Below, one piece after another: positions 23,688 through 34,329 of a stretch of 64,000 bases of DNA. The stretch is from Metopolophium dirhodum (lineage: Eukaryota > Arthropoda > Insecta > Hemiptera > Aphididae). The notes below the pieces were generated by a model. The model did no database searches, was not told the DNA's origin, and saw only the letters and a program-made list of their open reading frames with translations. The DNA lies in NCBI RefSeq assembly GCF_019925205.1, contig NC_083560.1, positions 100,096,083-100,160,082 on the forward strand. The letters run 5' to 3'. Positions within the stretch are counted from its first letter, which is position 1; each line of letters begins with the position of its first letter. Both the position numbers and the translations under genes were made by a program.

Positions 23688-23916
23688 ATTGAATAAATAA
23701 TAATATAATGAAAAAAACACTGGAATATATCGTTAATTTGTTTGTAACTATATGACTACAACCGCAGGTGGATATGTGACTGGCAAATATCATGTTTTTA
23801 GGCTAGACCGCTTATGAAACAAACGCATGGTGTGTGGCGTCACCAGATCGCTGACCGCCGCGACAATCCGCGACCGCTGACCGCCGCGACAGACCGCGTT
23901 CTGTGTGCCCGAACCT

Positions 23917-24130
23917 TTAATCTGAACAGAGTATAGGTATACTCTATTCGCCGTAAGTTGACCCACTCGCTCGACAAAAACCGATCGCGGCCGCGTCATC
24001 TGAGCGCTAGTGGCGATCGTATGCACGGCGGCAGATTTATACCACGACGAGCACCGCCGACCAATCACAGACCGCCGGTCTCCGATCTGGGGGGTCTGAA
24101 CGTTCCGGTGGGCGGCGACTCCAGTGTTGC
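23917..24130 (-). repeat. Right outer arm, inverted relative to 17826-18037
   Basis: GC-rich block sharing inverted segments (CACTCGCTCGAC, CGTATGCACGGCGGC, CCAATCACAG) with the left flank. It ends at CCAGTGTTGCCAG, which may be the start of a hAT element. Confidence 0.45.
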
Positions 24131-25020
24131 CAGATTGTAAGATCCTAGTGGGGACATACGATAATATTGCTCCTTGTACGATCCCTTACCGATGTGTAAA
24201 ATTGCGATCGTACCCAATACGATAATTTTGAAATTTAATATATAAATTATATTTTATTATGTTTAATATAACACAATAACTAGCCGATAGATAAGACACA
24301 TGTCAACGTAACTCAATAAAAATAAAATAACGATAATAATTGTATGGCTATTACTTATTACTTATTATAGTGAAAAAATACCCGGATTATTGGACGTACC
24401 GGATATTGCCTTTGCCATTTTTCTAGACGTCAGCTAGCGTACTAGTGACTAGTGTTGTAGTAGTATGTACAGTGGAAGTAACGTGCAATTTTATAAATAT
24501 GAGTGATTTGGAAGATAGATATTTAAGGGAAAGAACCCCCGAGAAACCAAACCTAACCAAACGTTTGCAAACACAAAAAACAAAAATTTCGAATGGAATG
24601 GATGGATCATCAAGATTTTAAAGTTTGGCTCGCTCCAGTTGTGGGTGAACCACTTAAAGCAAAATGTAAATTATGTGTTATCGATTTAACTATTAAATTA
24701 CATTTTTTGCAGAATTAACTGTTTTGAAAAAACATCAAATTTCACAAGAACATAAATTATCTGTCCGTTTAACCAAAAATGTAAAACATCCAATTAATAA
24801 TTATTTTGATCCAAAAAGCATTAAGCTTTAAGAACAAATTAAAAGTGACGAAATGTTATTATGTAGCTTTTTAGCTGAGCATAATTTATCCTTAAATAGT
24901 ATAGACCATTTAAGTAAATTATGTCAAGAAGCATTTACTGATTCGAATATAGCAAAAAGTTTAAGTATCGGCCGTATCAAAGCAACGGCAATTACAAAAA
25001 ATGTTATTGGGAAATGCTAC
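24122..25020 (+). pseudogene. hAT transposase N-terminal remnant (ZNF862-like family)
   Basis: CAGTGTTGCCAGATTG near 24122 has the form of a hAT left terminus. Downstream, MSDLEDRYLRER (about 24499) leads through broken frames to HQDFKVWLAPVVGEPLKAKCKLC, a BED-like zinc-finger segment. Then come NVKHPINNYFDPKSIKL, a stop, and MLLCSFLAEHNLSLNSIDHL and IARSLSIGR-type text (IAKSLSIGRIKATAITKNVIG). The sequence is cut at 25021 by a solo LTR. The continuation of the same family (GFAADGCNTIFGEH) appears at 28173, beyond the LTR and a Harbinger copy, with the central catalytic part missing. Joining the two halves is inference. Confidence 0.55.
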
Positions 25021-25500
25021 TGTAGTAACCCGTCACTCTCACCTGATTGGTTACTGCACACTTCTTTTACGACGAAGGCACGTACACGTCGGTACTCTGG
25101 ATCGGAAGACGGTAGATGAGTTTTGGATATAATAATATTGTAACACAATTATAATCTTATGAAACACTTGTTTATTACGTAAGTTTATATATTTAATTTA
25201 TTACTTAGAAATTTGTCGGTAGAATGTTAATACTACCGGAGAGTAATTATGTTATGCACTATGACTGGGAATTAAGTACTTTTAGCGTGGGCGGCGATGC
25301 GGCTGATACTAGTCCGCGACCCACAAGTACTGAAAGCTGGGATAACTACTTCTAAAAACTTTGTGAAACAGGGCCCCTATTTATATGAGACATGCCAGGA
25401 GAGAAGGAAGAGCTATTGACGTCATAGGAATGGCGTGATGCGTAGTTGATCGGCACCATCCAATGAGGTGTCGGCATTAGTGGCTTTTGATACAAATTTA
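25021..25500 (-). repeat. Solo LTR related to 2908-3436
   Basis: On the minus strand it carries CATATAAATAGGGGCCCTG, GTGGGTCGCGGACTAGTA and the end CAGTAACC…GGGTTACTACA, matching the plus-strand LTR at 2908-3436 with many changes. The ACTACA end falls at 25021. The opposite end is not clear, since the first 150 bp diverge. No internal retrotransposon sequence is attached. Confidence 0.65.
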
Positions 25501-25530
25501 AATGTAATTGTCTTGCCAGTCTAATCTTCC

Positions 25531-27964
25531 CTAGGTCATAAAGCATTCTGCGAATAATTCACGGTATCTCAACGCAGTTCTGTTATTTCTTCGAACACTA
25601 TCTGATGCAATGGTTTCGGTTAATGGGTTGTTTAAAGTGTCTTCAAAAGAATAACTATCTCTATCTCTCACAAAATTATGCAAAAGACAAGCAGATTTGA
25701 TTATATCATTAACTAAATCAATATTTACATTGATAGGTCTATGAAATATGCGCCATTTATTAGCAAATATGCCAAATGTGCATTCTACATAACGCCTAGC
25801 TCTGCAATGCCTATAATTATAGATTTTTTTTGTAACATTTAAATCGTTTCTTGCATATGGGCGCATCATAGTTGTACTTAAAGCGAACGCTTCATCGCCA
25901 ACAAAAACGAACGGCAAACAAGTGGTACTATCTGGCGAAATCGGTGATGGATCGAGAATGTTCAGACGTTTCTCCTGAATTCTTTTATAAAAATTAGAAT
26001 TTTGAAATATTGCCGAGTCTCCAAATCTCCCATACGCTCCAACGTCTATTAGCACAAATTTATAGTCACTGTCACAAATTGCCATTAAAACTAGAGAGAA
26101 AAATCCTTTGTAATTATAGCACATTGATCCACTATTGGCAGGTGCTATAATTCTAATATGTTTGCCGTCGCATGCACCTAAAATAATATAGTATCACTGT
26201 AAAATCATGTAAAATTCCCAATAGTTTTCAAAAGCACCGTGAAAAACAAATGAAAAATTAAGGTATTAATTTTTACGCAAAACTGATTTAACTCAAAATC
26301 GATTTTGGTTTTTTGTGTAACTCTAAAATAAATGACAGTAGATACATGCAATTTCGACTGAATATAAATATGAGCATTTTATACACACCATAACATTTTC
26401 AAAATATTTTTATTTATTTTGAGCTGTTTACGGTAATTTTAAGTTTCCATTTTTTTTAGTTTTTTTTTTCTATAAATATCAATTAAATTTTATTTGTTGG
26501 GTAAAAAATCTTGAAGGCTCCTAATAGCAGTTGGCACTGTAATACTCACCTATGCAGTGAGGAAAATTTGCTCTCTTAAAAAAATTATTTGCAATTTGAT
26601 ACCACATTTCTTTTTTTGGTTCAGGTAGACATATTTCTTTTAAACAATACCATATTGCAGCACATACTTCTCAGACAATTTCTGCGACAGTACTAATTCC
26701 AATCCGAAACACATAATGTAGTTCTGCAAATGAGCAACCTGTTGCCAAATATCTGAAACAATTATTTTTTTCAGGCGTGAATCTTCAGAAAAAATGGCGG
26801 AATATACGAGATTGTTTTGTAAAGGCCCACAAAGCAAAGGAGAATAAAAGTGGTTCTGAAGCAAAAAAAAAATGCCCCTACGTTTTCTACGACAACCTTT
26901 TATTTTTAAAAGATACGGTGTCGGTTAATTTAATAAGTTCAAATATTACTTCCAATATAGAAACACATAATGAAGATGAAATTGTAGAAGGTCAACGTAC
27001 AGCTGCTCATCCTTCAGATTCTTCGTGGGTACCAAAACGAAACAAAAAAAATAAAAATGATGACATTGGTAGAGAGTTGATAGGAATTTTAAACAAAAAT
27101 TTAGAAACTAAAAATGTTGGAGAGGACGAAGATCGTCTTTTTTTCATGTCTTTGGTAAAAGACTTTAAAAAAATACCAGAACACTTGCGCATGCAAACGA
27201 AATTGGACGTTTTAAAGGTCATTCAAGACGCTCAGAGGCAAAATTATCCAAATACATGGGACTGGAATACTCAAAATAATGCACATCGTGGACCTTATTC
27301 GGCACAAATGAGACACCATCCTTACAACCATACGCCTATTCACATATCTATACCTGCAACCACCCCACATCACGAAACTGCCATAAATAATACACTATCA
27401 CCTCTCTCAAATGCAGACTCAACGAACACATACCAATCTCATGAAAGTGAAACTTCTTATATTGACCTTTTTAATTCAATTCCATAAGACAATGATATGT
27501 TAATTATAATGATAATACTTAAGTAAAATATGTTAAAATAATAATAATGATTAGTGTGTAGCTACTTTTTTGTAATCATGAAAATTGAAAAATTATAACA
27601 TAAAATTTAAAAATAATTTGGTTTTTTTTATTTACCGTAGTATAATGGTTAACTTTTCTTCAGGCTTAATACTTTTTCGGAATCGTGTGTCTTCCTTCGT
27701 TATTGATGGTCTTAAAATCCTCAATAATTCTTCAAATGATTTTAAACTCATCCTCATGTAACCAAAAAACTTGTCTTCATATTTTTTGAGGTTTTCAAAA
27801 AATATGTCAAAATGCCTGGTTTCATCTTTGATTTGTAGGAAAGGATGTATCCAGTATTTTTTTTTCTTTTTCTTTTTTATGTAGCGATCGTATATGTAAT
27901 AAACAGCAATCACTTCTTCAACGTCCATAGTTGAAATGGAGTTGTTAAAAGTTGTTTTTAGCAT
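25531..27964 (-). pseudogene. PIF/Harbinger transposase (three exons, one stop)
   Basis: Exons on the minus strand: 27964-27636 (MLKTTFNNSISTMDVEEV to EEKLTIILR), 26752-26550 (YLATGCSFAELHYVFRIG to FPHCIG) and 26177-25531 (ACDGKHIRI to the stop). Borders are GT/AG and phases agree, giving 393 codons including the stop. Catalytic acids are present: D of CDGKHI, D of VFVGDEAFAL, E of RRYVECTFGIF. The only lesion is a TGA at 26671-26673 in exon 2. This copy has an extra intron compared with the 21284-23687 gene. The MADF exon lies inside its first intron on the other strand. Confidence 0.85.
26775..27487 (+). pseudogene. MADF/BESS gene, second exon only
   Basis: After an acceptor TTTTTTTCAG (ending 26774) the frame reads NLQKKWRNIRDCFVKAHKAK and KCPYVFYDNLLFLKDT, the second half of a MADF domain. 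It then has an acidic linker, a BESS-like motif (LFFMSLVKDFKKIPEHL and TKLDVLKVI) and a H/N/T-rich tail to the stop at 27485-27487. The exon is open. Exon 1, expected to the left, is not found; the left end of this Harbinger copy seems lost where the solo LTR and hAT remnant lie. The two opposing acceptors (26752 minus, 26775 plus) are 22 bp apart. Confidence 0.75.
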
Positions 27965-28172
27965 TACAGCTACCCGCTGAACCAACCGTAAACTGCGGTC
28001 AACCGGACGGCTGGCCGCATTGCGGGCAACCGCGTAGTACGTATGTAGCCTAAAGCTCCTTAAAAACGGTCAGTATCGACTATAATTGAACCCCCTTAAT
28101 AAAAATTTAAGTTTTACCCACTTAATATATATTATTTTCTTAAATAACTATAATATGTATAATTTAATTTAG

Positions 28173-28640
28173 GTTTTGCGGCAGATGGTTGTAATACCAT
28201 ATTTGGAGAGCATAATTCAGTTTCTGCAAAATTAAAAGAACAATTTCCAGGTAATCTATAGGTATTTTAATTTATTCTTATCCCAAATTATATCATTTTT
28301 GTATTTCCATAGGTATCTTTCTACAAAAATGTATGTGTCATAGTCTACATCTCGTCGCTAGTGCGGCTTGTAAAACACTTTCTAGAGACTGTGAAGACCT
28401 GGTACATGGTGTATTCAATTATTTTAAATCAAGCTGCAAACGTATGTCACAGTTTAAAGAATTTCAAGATCTTTGCGAGTTAGAGCCCCATAAAATGTTA
28501 CGACCAGCTAAGACTCGATGGTTATCTCTTAGTATGGCAGTATCTCGTATTATTGAACAATAGGAGGCTTTAAAAAAATATTTTGCCAAAAATCATAAAG
28601 ATGATAAGCTAAAAATGGGAGAAAACATTTATCACCGTTT
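28173..28640 (+). pseudogene. hAT transposase central fragment (ZNF862-like)
   Basis: Two exons: 28173-28250 (GFAADGCNTIFGEHNSV to EQFPG, donor GTAATC) and from 28313 (IFLQKCMCHSLHLVAS, YFKSSCKRMSQFKEFQDL, MLRPAKTRWLSLSMAVSRIIEQ). A TAG at 28561-28563 replaces the expected Trp codon, and the frame decays after KKYFAKNHKDDKLKMGENIYH. ADGCN holds the second catalytic D of hAT transposases. The C-terminal dimerisation region is absent. It is likely the same gene as the N-terminal remnant ending at 25020. Confidence 0.7.
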
Positions 28641-29100
28641 ACACTTTTTATATACTATACATTTTTAAACTATATTCTTCCTAAAATAACATCTTTAAAC
28701 AAATTATTTCAAAGTGATATAACAGTCGTTTACTGTAATCGTATTGACTATTGCATTAAAATTAAAATAATAAAGAATAATTTAACTAACAATATATTTT
28801 TTTATCTAGGTATTTTGTTGAAAAAAAAAATGTCGATAGTGAAAGAGTGGAAAATGTCCCGCTTGTAAGCGGAAAATTGCCTAATCCGCCACTGGTTAAT
28901 GGTAATGTGTAATAGGTATACAGAATTTATATTTATATTTATTTATGGCATATTTATTATTTACTAGATAATTTTAATAATATATAATATAATATAATAA
29001 TACTTAATCATCTAAATTTATATGTTTACAACAATAAAAATAAAACTTCGTTTATTATAAACTAGGAACTTAATGTTATTTTATTGTAAAAAAATTCAAA
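28641..29100. other. AT-rich spacer with a hAT-like right end at 28889-28908
   Basis: The stretch ending CCTAATCCGCCACTG is, inverted, CAGTGGCGGATTAGG, the usual form of a hAT terminus. It probably closes a hAT copy, but its left partner was not found. No coding sequence recognised. Confidence 0.4.
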
Positions 29101-30295
29101 ATGAGTCAAGATAATAGAACGAGTGACATTTGGAAGCATTTTTCTAAAGTTGACTCGAGTATAGCTAAGTGTGATATTTGTAAAAAAAAAATATTTATAC
29201 AAAACTAGTTTGTCAAACTTAAAAAAGCATCTCAACAATGCTCGTTTGATATATTTATATACTGAAACTGATACATTCCTGTAAACTTTGCACTGAATAA
29301 AATTATTGCATGCAACTGAAATGCACAAAAAGTAGTAGAAGTATTTTTTTTTAAATTTTTTTACTCTACTTCTCGTATTGAATGAAAATACAAATATACA
29401 ATACATTTTATTTACATTCAATATTATTTATAATATTATAAAATTAGTTTTTAAAATATTTTATTAATTTATATAGAATGAGCCTGAAGTTGATATGGAC
29501 AATCCTGTACCTACTTCTTCATATTGTGTTCAAGTAGCAAAGGGTCTAAGTATACTGAGTGAACAAAGCTGTAGTAGTAGTAGTATTGTTAATCAGGCAA
29601 CTGCTGTGCATGAGATAACACCAATTTTAAAATCTAATCCATTAAAACAGAGTAGACAGTTGGCAATTACAAATTTTACTCCCGAAAAAATTTCTGTTGA
29701 TGGCCAAAAAAAATTAGACACTGCACTCATGAAACTTTTTATAAGAGAGCTACAGCCTTTTAGTGTAGAAGACACATGGTTTAAAGAGTTTGTAAATATG
29801 TTAAACCCAGGCTACAAGATTCCCAACCACCCTACCATTTCCAAAACACTTATTCCAGCAGCGTATGAAAAATGTGTGAATGAGGTTAAATCAACAATAT
29901 TAAATGAATTAGACATGGCTTGTCTTACAACATATTGCTGGACGTCTAGGGATAACAAAAGTTACATTGCCATAACTGTTCATTTTATTAACAACAATTT
30001 TAATTTGAAGTATATATTATTAAGTTGCCATTTCATTATTAAGAATCACACAAGTGATAATCTTTATGAGCAAATTAATAAAACTTTAAATGCTTGGAGT
30101 TTAATAGAAAAAATAGTATTTTCTGTATCTGACAATGCCTACAACATCCAAAATGCATTAGGACAGTTAAAATTTAAACATTTTGGTTGTTTTCCTCACA
30201 CTCTAAACCTTATTGTTCAATCTACACTTAAAAAAGAAAATGATCTCTTTGATAAAGTCAAAACCAGTCATTTAGTTATTTATTCTCCCGGTTAA
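29101..30295 (+). pseudogene. hAT transposase, ZBED1-like, truncated and catalytically altered
   Basis: The first segment reads MSQDNRTSDIWKHFSKVD and AKCDICKKKI, a BED zinc finger, then breaks. After an intron-like gap, 29495-30295 is open: a linker, QLAITNFTPEKIS, LQPFSVEDTWFKEFVNMLNPGY, then TTYCWTSRDNKSYIAITVHFI, SVSDNAYNIQNAL and HFGCFPHTLNLIVQSTL. In active hAT proteins the block reads TTDxW; here the catalytic Asp is Tyr. The protein stops after KVKT with an unrelated tail, where a piggyBac remnant begins, so the hATC domain is missing. Confidence 0.8.
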
Positions 30296-30299
30296 CACA

Positions 30300-30931
30300 G
30301 AACAATTCTATGAAGCGCTAGTAGTCCTGCTGCACCGTGAGAAGGTCAGTAATCACAGGTTCGTTGTGTATCCAGTTTATTAATCCGTGAACTCTACTAA
30401 GGCGCACAACAAAATTTGCACTAGCACCTAAATCGGGCTCACTTTCTACCTTCACAATTATTCTCCTGACCAGCAAAAAATTCAAAATTATATGCAAAAC
30501 CTGAAGAACACTAAGAACAAAAAACTTATAGGCTCATTTATGAGGTTTATTTGGCATATAAACTTTCTATGAATTTCGTGCTTTATCACTGCATATTTGT
30601 TCATTAACTGCCAAGTTTTCTTCAATTGGTATGCTATTAAATCTTTTTATAAACGTTTCAATTAGTGGTCTGATTTTACATATTCTGTCTCTGTCAATGC
30701 CGGTAGAAGTTAACATATTATCATTAAAATTAAGATTAGCTCTTATTTTTTCAAATACATTTACACTCATTGTGCTTTTTATTTGGAGATCAATAATTTC
30801 TAACGTTTGATGTGGTTACCTAACTCATAATTATAAGAACACCAATATGTTTTTGCAAATCCTCACTATTCATTTTTAAGGGGGTGCTAGAGTTCTTCTG
30901 AACACCATATATGAAGTTGATGACACATTTA
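30300..30931 (-). pseudogene. piggyBac transposase, central part (split gene, segment 3)
   Basis: Minus-strand frames read KHIGVLIIM and TTSNVRNY, then NVFEKIRANLNFNDN, DRICKIRPLIETFIKRFNSIP, NLAVNEQICSDKARN, a stop, KVYMPNKPHK, and EPDLGASANFVVRLSR. This is the piggyBac core in correct order. The C-terminal third is missing at 30300, where a hAT remnant abuts. The N-terminal half continues across the mariner insertion (32332-32408) and the Harbinger insertion (42336-42488), so one piggyBac gene is split over 12 kb. Many stops; not functional. Confidence 0.75.
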
Positions 30932-31010
30932 TACAAGGTACGGCAGAGCCGACTGACGAGTTTAACTAACCGGAGATAAGATAAGAGCAGGCCTTAATTA
31001 GTGGTATATT

Positions 31011-32215
31011 TTGAATTGTACGATAATGCCATGTTTAGTCGTAATCATGGTCTGGACAGGTGTACATCGTGGTTTCGTCGTGCGTGCGTATTACGGAAAT
31101 AATCATTCTGTGATCGCTACACAGAGGGTTTTTCGTATACACTTCGGCATTCCACGTAACGAATCTATTCCTTCTGCTAACACTATTATATTTTGGATAC
31201 GGCAATTGGAAGAAACTGGAAGTACCCTAAGTGGACTTGGACACGGAGCTCCCAGAACGGTAAGAACCCCCGAAAATGTGCAGTTGGTTAGAGAGTCAAT
31301 TGAGCAGTCACCAACACGCTCTGCCCGGAAACACGCGGTAGCTTTGGGAATCTCAGACCGTTCTTTGAATAGAATTCTTCACGAAGATTTATCATTTCAT
31401 CCCTATAAATTAATGCTTGTCCAAGAGTTACATGCTACTGACTACGACAACCGCAAAAATCTCTGTCAGCAAATTCTTTTGCGAATCCCTCCGACATCAA
31501 CTTTTTTCTGTAGCGATGAGGCCCACTTTCATCTTTCTGGAACTGTAAATAAACAAAATTTTCGATACTGGGCTGCAAATAACCCACAACAGCTCCACGA
31601 AAGACCACTACACTCTCCTAAAGTGACAGTGTGGTGTATTTTCGATACTGGGCTGAAAATAACCCACGACAGCTCCACGAAAGACCACTACACTCTCCTA
31701 AAGTGACAGTGTGGTGTGGTGTGTCCCAATTTGGGGTGATCGGCCCGTACTTTTTTGAAGACGAGAACTGAACCGTCACTGTCACTTCCACTCGTTATGT
31801 TGTGATGTTGAAAACTTATCTGCAGTATAGGTTGGAGGAAATGGCTGAATACCATGATTTAGAGAATGTATGGTTTCAACAAGAAGGGGCTACAGCACAC
31901 ACAGCTCGAATTTCACTTGGTGTCTTGCAACAAATGTTCCCTGGGCGGTTAGTCTCTCTAAGAGGAGACATAGGCTGGCCAACACGGTCTCCAGATTTAA
32001 GCATGTGTGATTTTTTCCTCTGAGGCTACCTTAAGGATAAGGTTTTCAGACATCGCCCACATAACATAGAAGACCTTAAGCAGAAAATCGCCGAGGAAAT
32101 CGAAGCCATACCAGTCGAAACGTGCCGAAAATCATATGAGAGCTTCAGAGATCGTCTACAACAGTGTATTGATGCTGACGGCCGCCATCTTCGAGATATA
32201 ATTTTCAAACAATAA
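31011..32215 (+). pseudogene. Mariner/Tc1-like transposase, inactivated
   Basis: N-terminal DNA-binding part: FVVRAYYGNNHSVIATQRVFR and IPSANTIIFWIRQLEETGS. A second helix region reads SPTRSARKHAVALGISDRSLNR. The DDE core starts FFCSDEAHFHLSGTVNKQNF and RYWAANNPQQLHERPLHS. An 80-bp tandem duplication (31561-31720) then shifts the frame. Later parts read VWFQQEGATAHTARISL, RGDIGWPTRSPDLSMCDFFL, a TGA in place of Trp, and GYLKDKVFRHRPHN to the stop near 32213. A further TGA occurs at 31768-31770. Catalytic positions expected are D of SDEAHF, D of the QQDGA block (here QQEGA, altered) and D of SPDLS. Confidence 0.85.
31561..31720 (+). repeat. 80-bp tandem duplication inside the mariner transposase
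   Basis: TTCGATACTGGGCTG starts at 31561 and again at 31641; the copies differ by only a few bases. 80 is not a multiple of 3, so the duplication alone breaks the frame. Confidence 0.95.
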
Positions 32216-32331
32216 TTTTTAAAAATGGGATTCAATATTTATTTTAATAAAAAAAAGTTTTTTTCTCCAAGTTTTACTGTTCGTTTTTTATAACCCTTCA
32301 AAACTCGTCAGTCGGCTCTGCCTAACCCTGT

Positions 32332-32410
32332 ATTATAAGAATTACCATTATCTACATCAGAACAGGAAATTCAGGTATAGTGTCAGAAGAGAAATTCTAC
32401 GATAGTAACT
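32332..32410 (-). pseudogene. piggyBac transposase (split gene, segment 2)
   Basis: A 79-bp piece between the mariner right end and the Harbinger left end. On the minus strand it reads NFSSDTIPEFPVLM, consistent with the region between the acidic N-terminus (42336-42488) and the core (30300-30931) of the same gene. Confidence 0.45.
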
Positions 32411-32597
32411 CTCTTAAGGTCAATTCCCACTACTCCGGGACGGGTCCAGGCCGGAATCTGTCCGGGTACGAAAAAAATTCTATCCAATGCATTTTAAATG
32501 TGAACATTCACATTTATCCGGGCCGGGCCCTGAACGGGCGTCCGGGTCGGCTCCGGGCCGAAAAAATATTGTTCCAAACAATTCTCTATCTGGGTTC

Positions 32598-33607
32598 CCG
32601 GACGCATATTAACAAAACGTACATGATTTCGGCACCAGCATAATTCTCATTGGTCGGTTCAAATCGACTTGTTTTCCCGCGCTAATAGTTATCACATAGC
32701 TATATATCTGTTATCAACAAAATATAACAAAAACTTGCAATAATAGTTTTCAACTTTTAAGTTTCTTTCTTGCATATATTATTAATTGTATAACATACTA
32801 GGTAATTAAAATGATTAATTACAAACATCTTCCTACGTCATTTACTAAAAGGGAAGGACAACGTTTTGTCTGCAAGTAAGTGGATATTGGTAAAATATAA
32901 CATGATGTAACGTTTTATGTCAAATTTGATTTTCTAATACTACCTAGTACTTACCTATTTATCCTTGATTGTTGGATTGTGAATAAGTAATAAATAATAA
33001 TATAATAATTTGTAATTGGCCCAGCCCTCCACATCAACATTTGACAACTACCACATATTTATAATTGTTTAGTAATGATTATTAATTTTCAATCAAAATT
33101 ACAGATTATTGTTTGGTAACTGCAAAGCAATTTTTATTTCACAAACTCAAGAAAATAATATGCTCATAAAATATAAATCTAAAAACAAATTACACTATTA
33201 ACATTTGAATCCATTATGATATAGGTATTGGATTCCCCATAAACTTAGACTTGCTTCCTGGAAAACACTCATTCCACTGTTTTTGTGCACTTTGTCGCAT
33301 CATGTTATATTTTACCAATATCCACTTACTTGCAGACAAAACGTTGTCCTTCCCTTTTAGTAAATGACGTAGGAAGATGTTTGTAATTAATCATTTTAAT
33401 TACCTAGTATGTTATACAATTAATAATATATGCAAGAAAGAAACTTAAAAGTTGAAAACTATTATTGCAAGTTTTTGTTATATTTTGTTGATAACAGATA
33501 TATAACTATGTGATAACTATTAGCGCGGGAAAACAAGTCGATTTGAACCGACCAATGAGAATTATGCTGGTGCCGAAATCATGTACGTTTTGTTAATATG
33601 CTTCCCG
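32598..33607. repeat. Foldback: near-identical 310-bp inverted arms
   Basis: Left arm 32598-32907 and right arm 33297-33607 are inverse copies with only a couple of mismatches, separated by about 390 bp. Each arm includes GGACAACGTTTTGTCTGCAA followed by GTAAGTGG, which looks like a short exon (MINYKHLPTSFTKREGQRF) with a splice donor. The outer ends carry GC-rich CCCGGAC-type text like the Harbinger terminus, suggesting an inverted duplication of that element's left end. Confidence 0.9.
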
Positions 33608-34197
33608 GACGGGTTTGACCCGGGTCGGACATGTCCTGACCAGTGTGAACGATGTACCGTGCCGGGTACGTATAGTATCCGGGTTGTTGTTTACTCCAGC
33701 ATCCCTCAAATGGATCTGAGTATCTGAAGGTATTATTTCCTAATAATTTGATATGGAATTCGTATCAATTCGTTTTTAACTAACGAAATTCGTACGACCT
33801 TCCTTCCAATTAAAACAAAAAAATTGTGATTTTTACATTCATGCATTTCTTTAATACCCTTTTCTCATGGTATGAAAAAGCTTATTGAGTATTTGAGTGT
33901 TAATTTTAATTTTTTTAATTTTTAAACTTGGGTGGTAAATAGCTCTTAGAACCCTCCTAGTTGCAACTATGTTGATTTTAAATACTTTTGTACACACATT
34001 ACATCAGAAGTGTACAGGATTGTATCAGGAGTGTACAGGAGCGTACAGGTCCCTACAAGTTTGAGTTACGAGCGTGAACGACACGTTACGAGCCTTGCGA
34101 ACATGGACGAGTTTAAAATTATGCCCATCTAAAAGTTATTGGCCATTCAACTTTTGTTCCGATCTTTAATTTTCATATATTTTCAATTTTTAAAAAA
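33608..34197. other. Spacer between foldback and MADF exon
   Basis: GC-rich CCCGGG-type sequence at 33600-33690 resembles the Harbinger end; the rest is AT-rich. A short direct repeat of GTGTACAGGA-type text occurs near 34010-34040. No gene recognised. Confidence 0.35.
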
Positions 34198-34329
34198 TGG
34201 ATTCTGAAAAACTTATCGAAATTGTTCGAAGTCATTCAAGTCTTTATGACTTGAGTGATCCCAAGTATAGTAATGTGACACACAAAGAAAAACTTTGGAA
34301 AGTAATTGGTACAGAATTGAATCAACCAG
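34198..34329 (+). pseudogene. MADF domain, first exon of a Harbinger accessory gene
   Basis: MDSEKLIEIVRSHSSLYDLSD through KEKLWKVIGTELNQP, then a GTAATT donor. This is the first half of a MADF domain, in the same position and orientation relative to the transposase as in the intact copy. The second exon (MADF C-half and BESS) is missing where unrelated GC-rich sequence and the ISL2EU element now lie. Confidence 0.7.

Larger units (their letters stand above)
18038..23916 (-). mobile_element. Complete PIF/Harbinger transposon with two intact interleaved genes
   Basis: Bounded by TTA on both sides (18035-18037 and 23917-23919), the TSD typical of PIF/Harbinger. Terminal inverted repeats are 42 bp and match throughout (18038-18079 and 23875-23916), opening AGGTTCGGGCACACAGAACG. 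The interior holds a minus-strand DDE transposase and a plus-strand MADF/BESS gene, both uninterrupted after splicing, plus a nested MULE at 18609-20959 and a dispersed repeat at about 22190-22570. It looks potentially autonomous, barring effects of the two insertions on splicing. Confidence 0.92.
30934..32329 (+). mobile_element. Tc1/mariner-superfamily element (DUF4817/DDE_3 type)
   Basis: The dinucleotide TA flanks both ends (30932-30933 and 32330-32331). Terminal inverted repeats of about 28 bp share GGCAGAGCCGACTGACGAGT (30950-30969 and its inverse at 32300-32319). It is 1396 bp long with one broken transposase gene. The insertion sits inside the split piggyBac gene. Confidence 0.9.

Noticed and set aside
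30288..30302. CCCGGTTAA as a piggyBac terminus
   Set aside because: The piggyBac gene reads toward this point but is cut in the coding region, so a natural end with CCC/GGG is not expected here.
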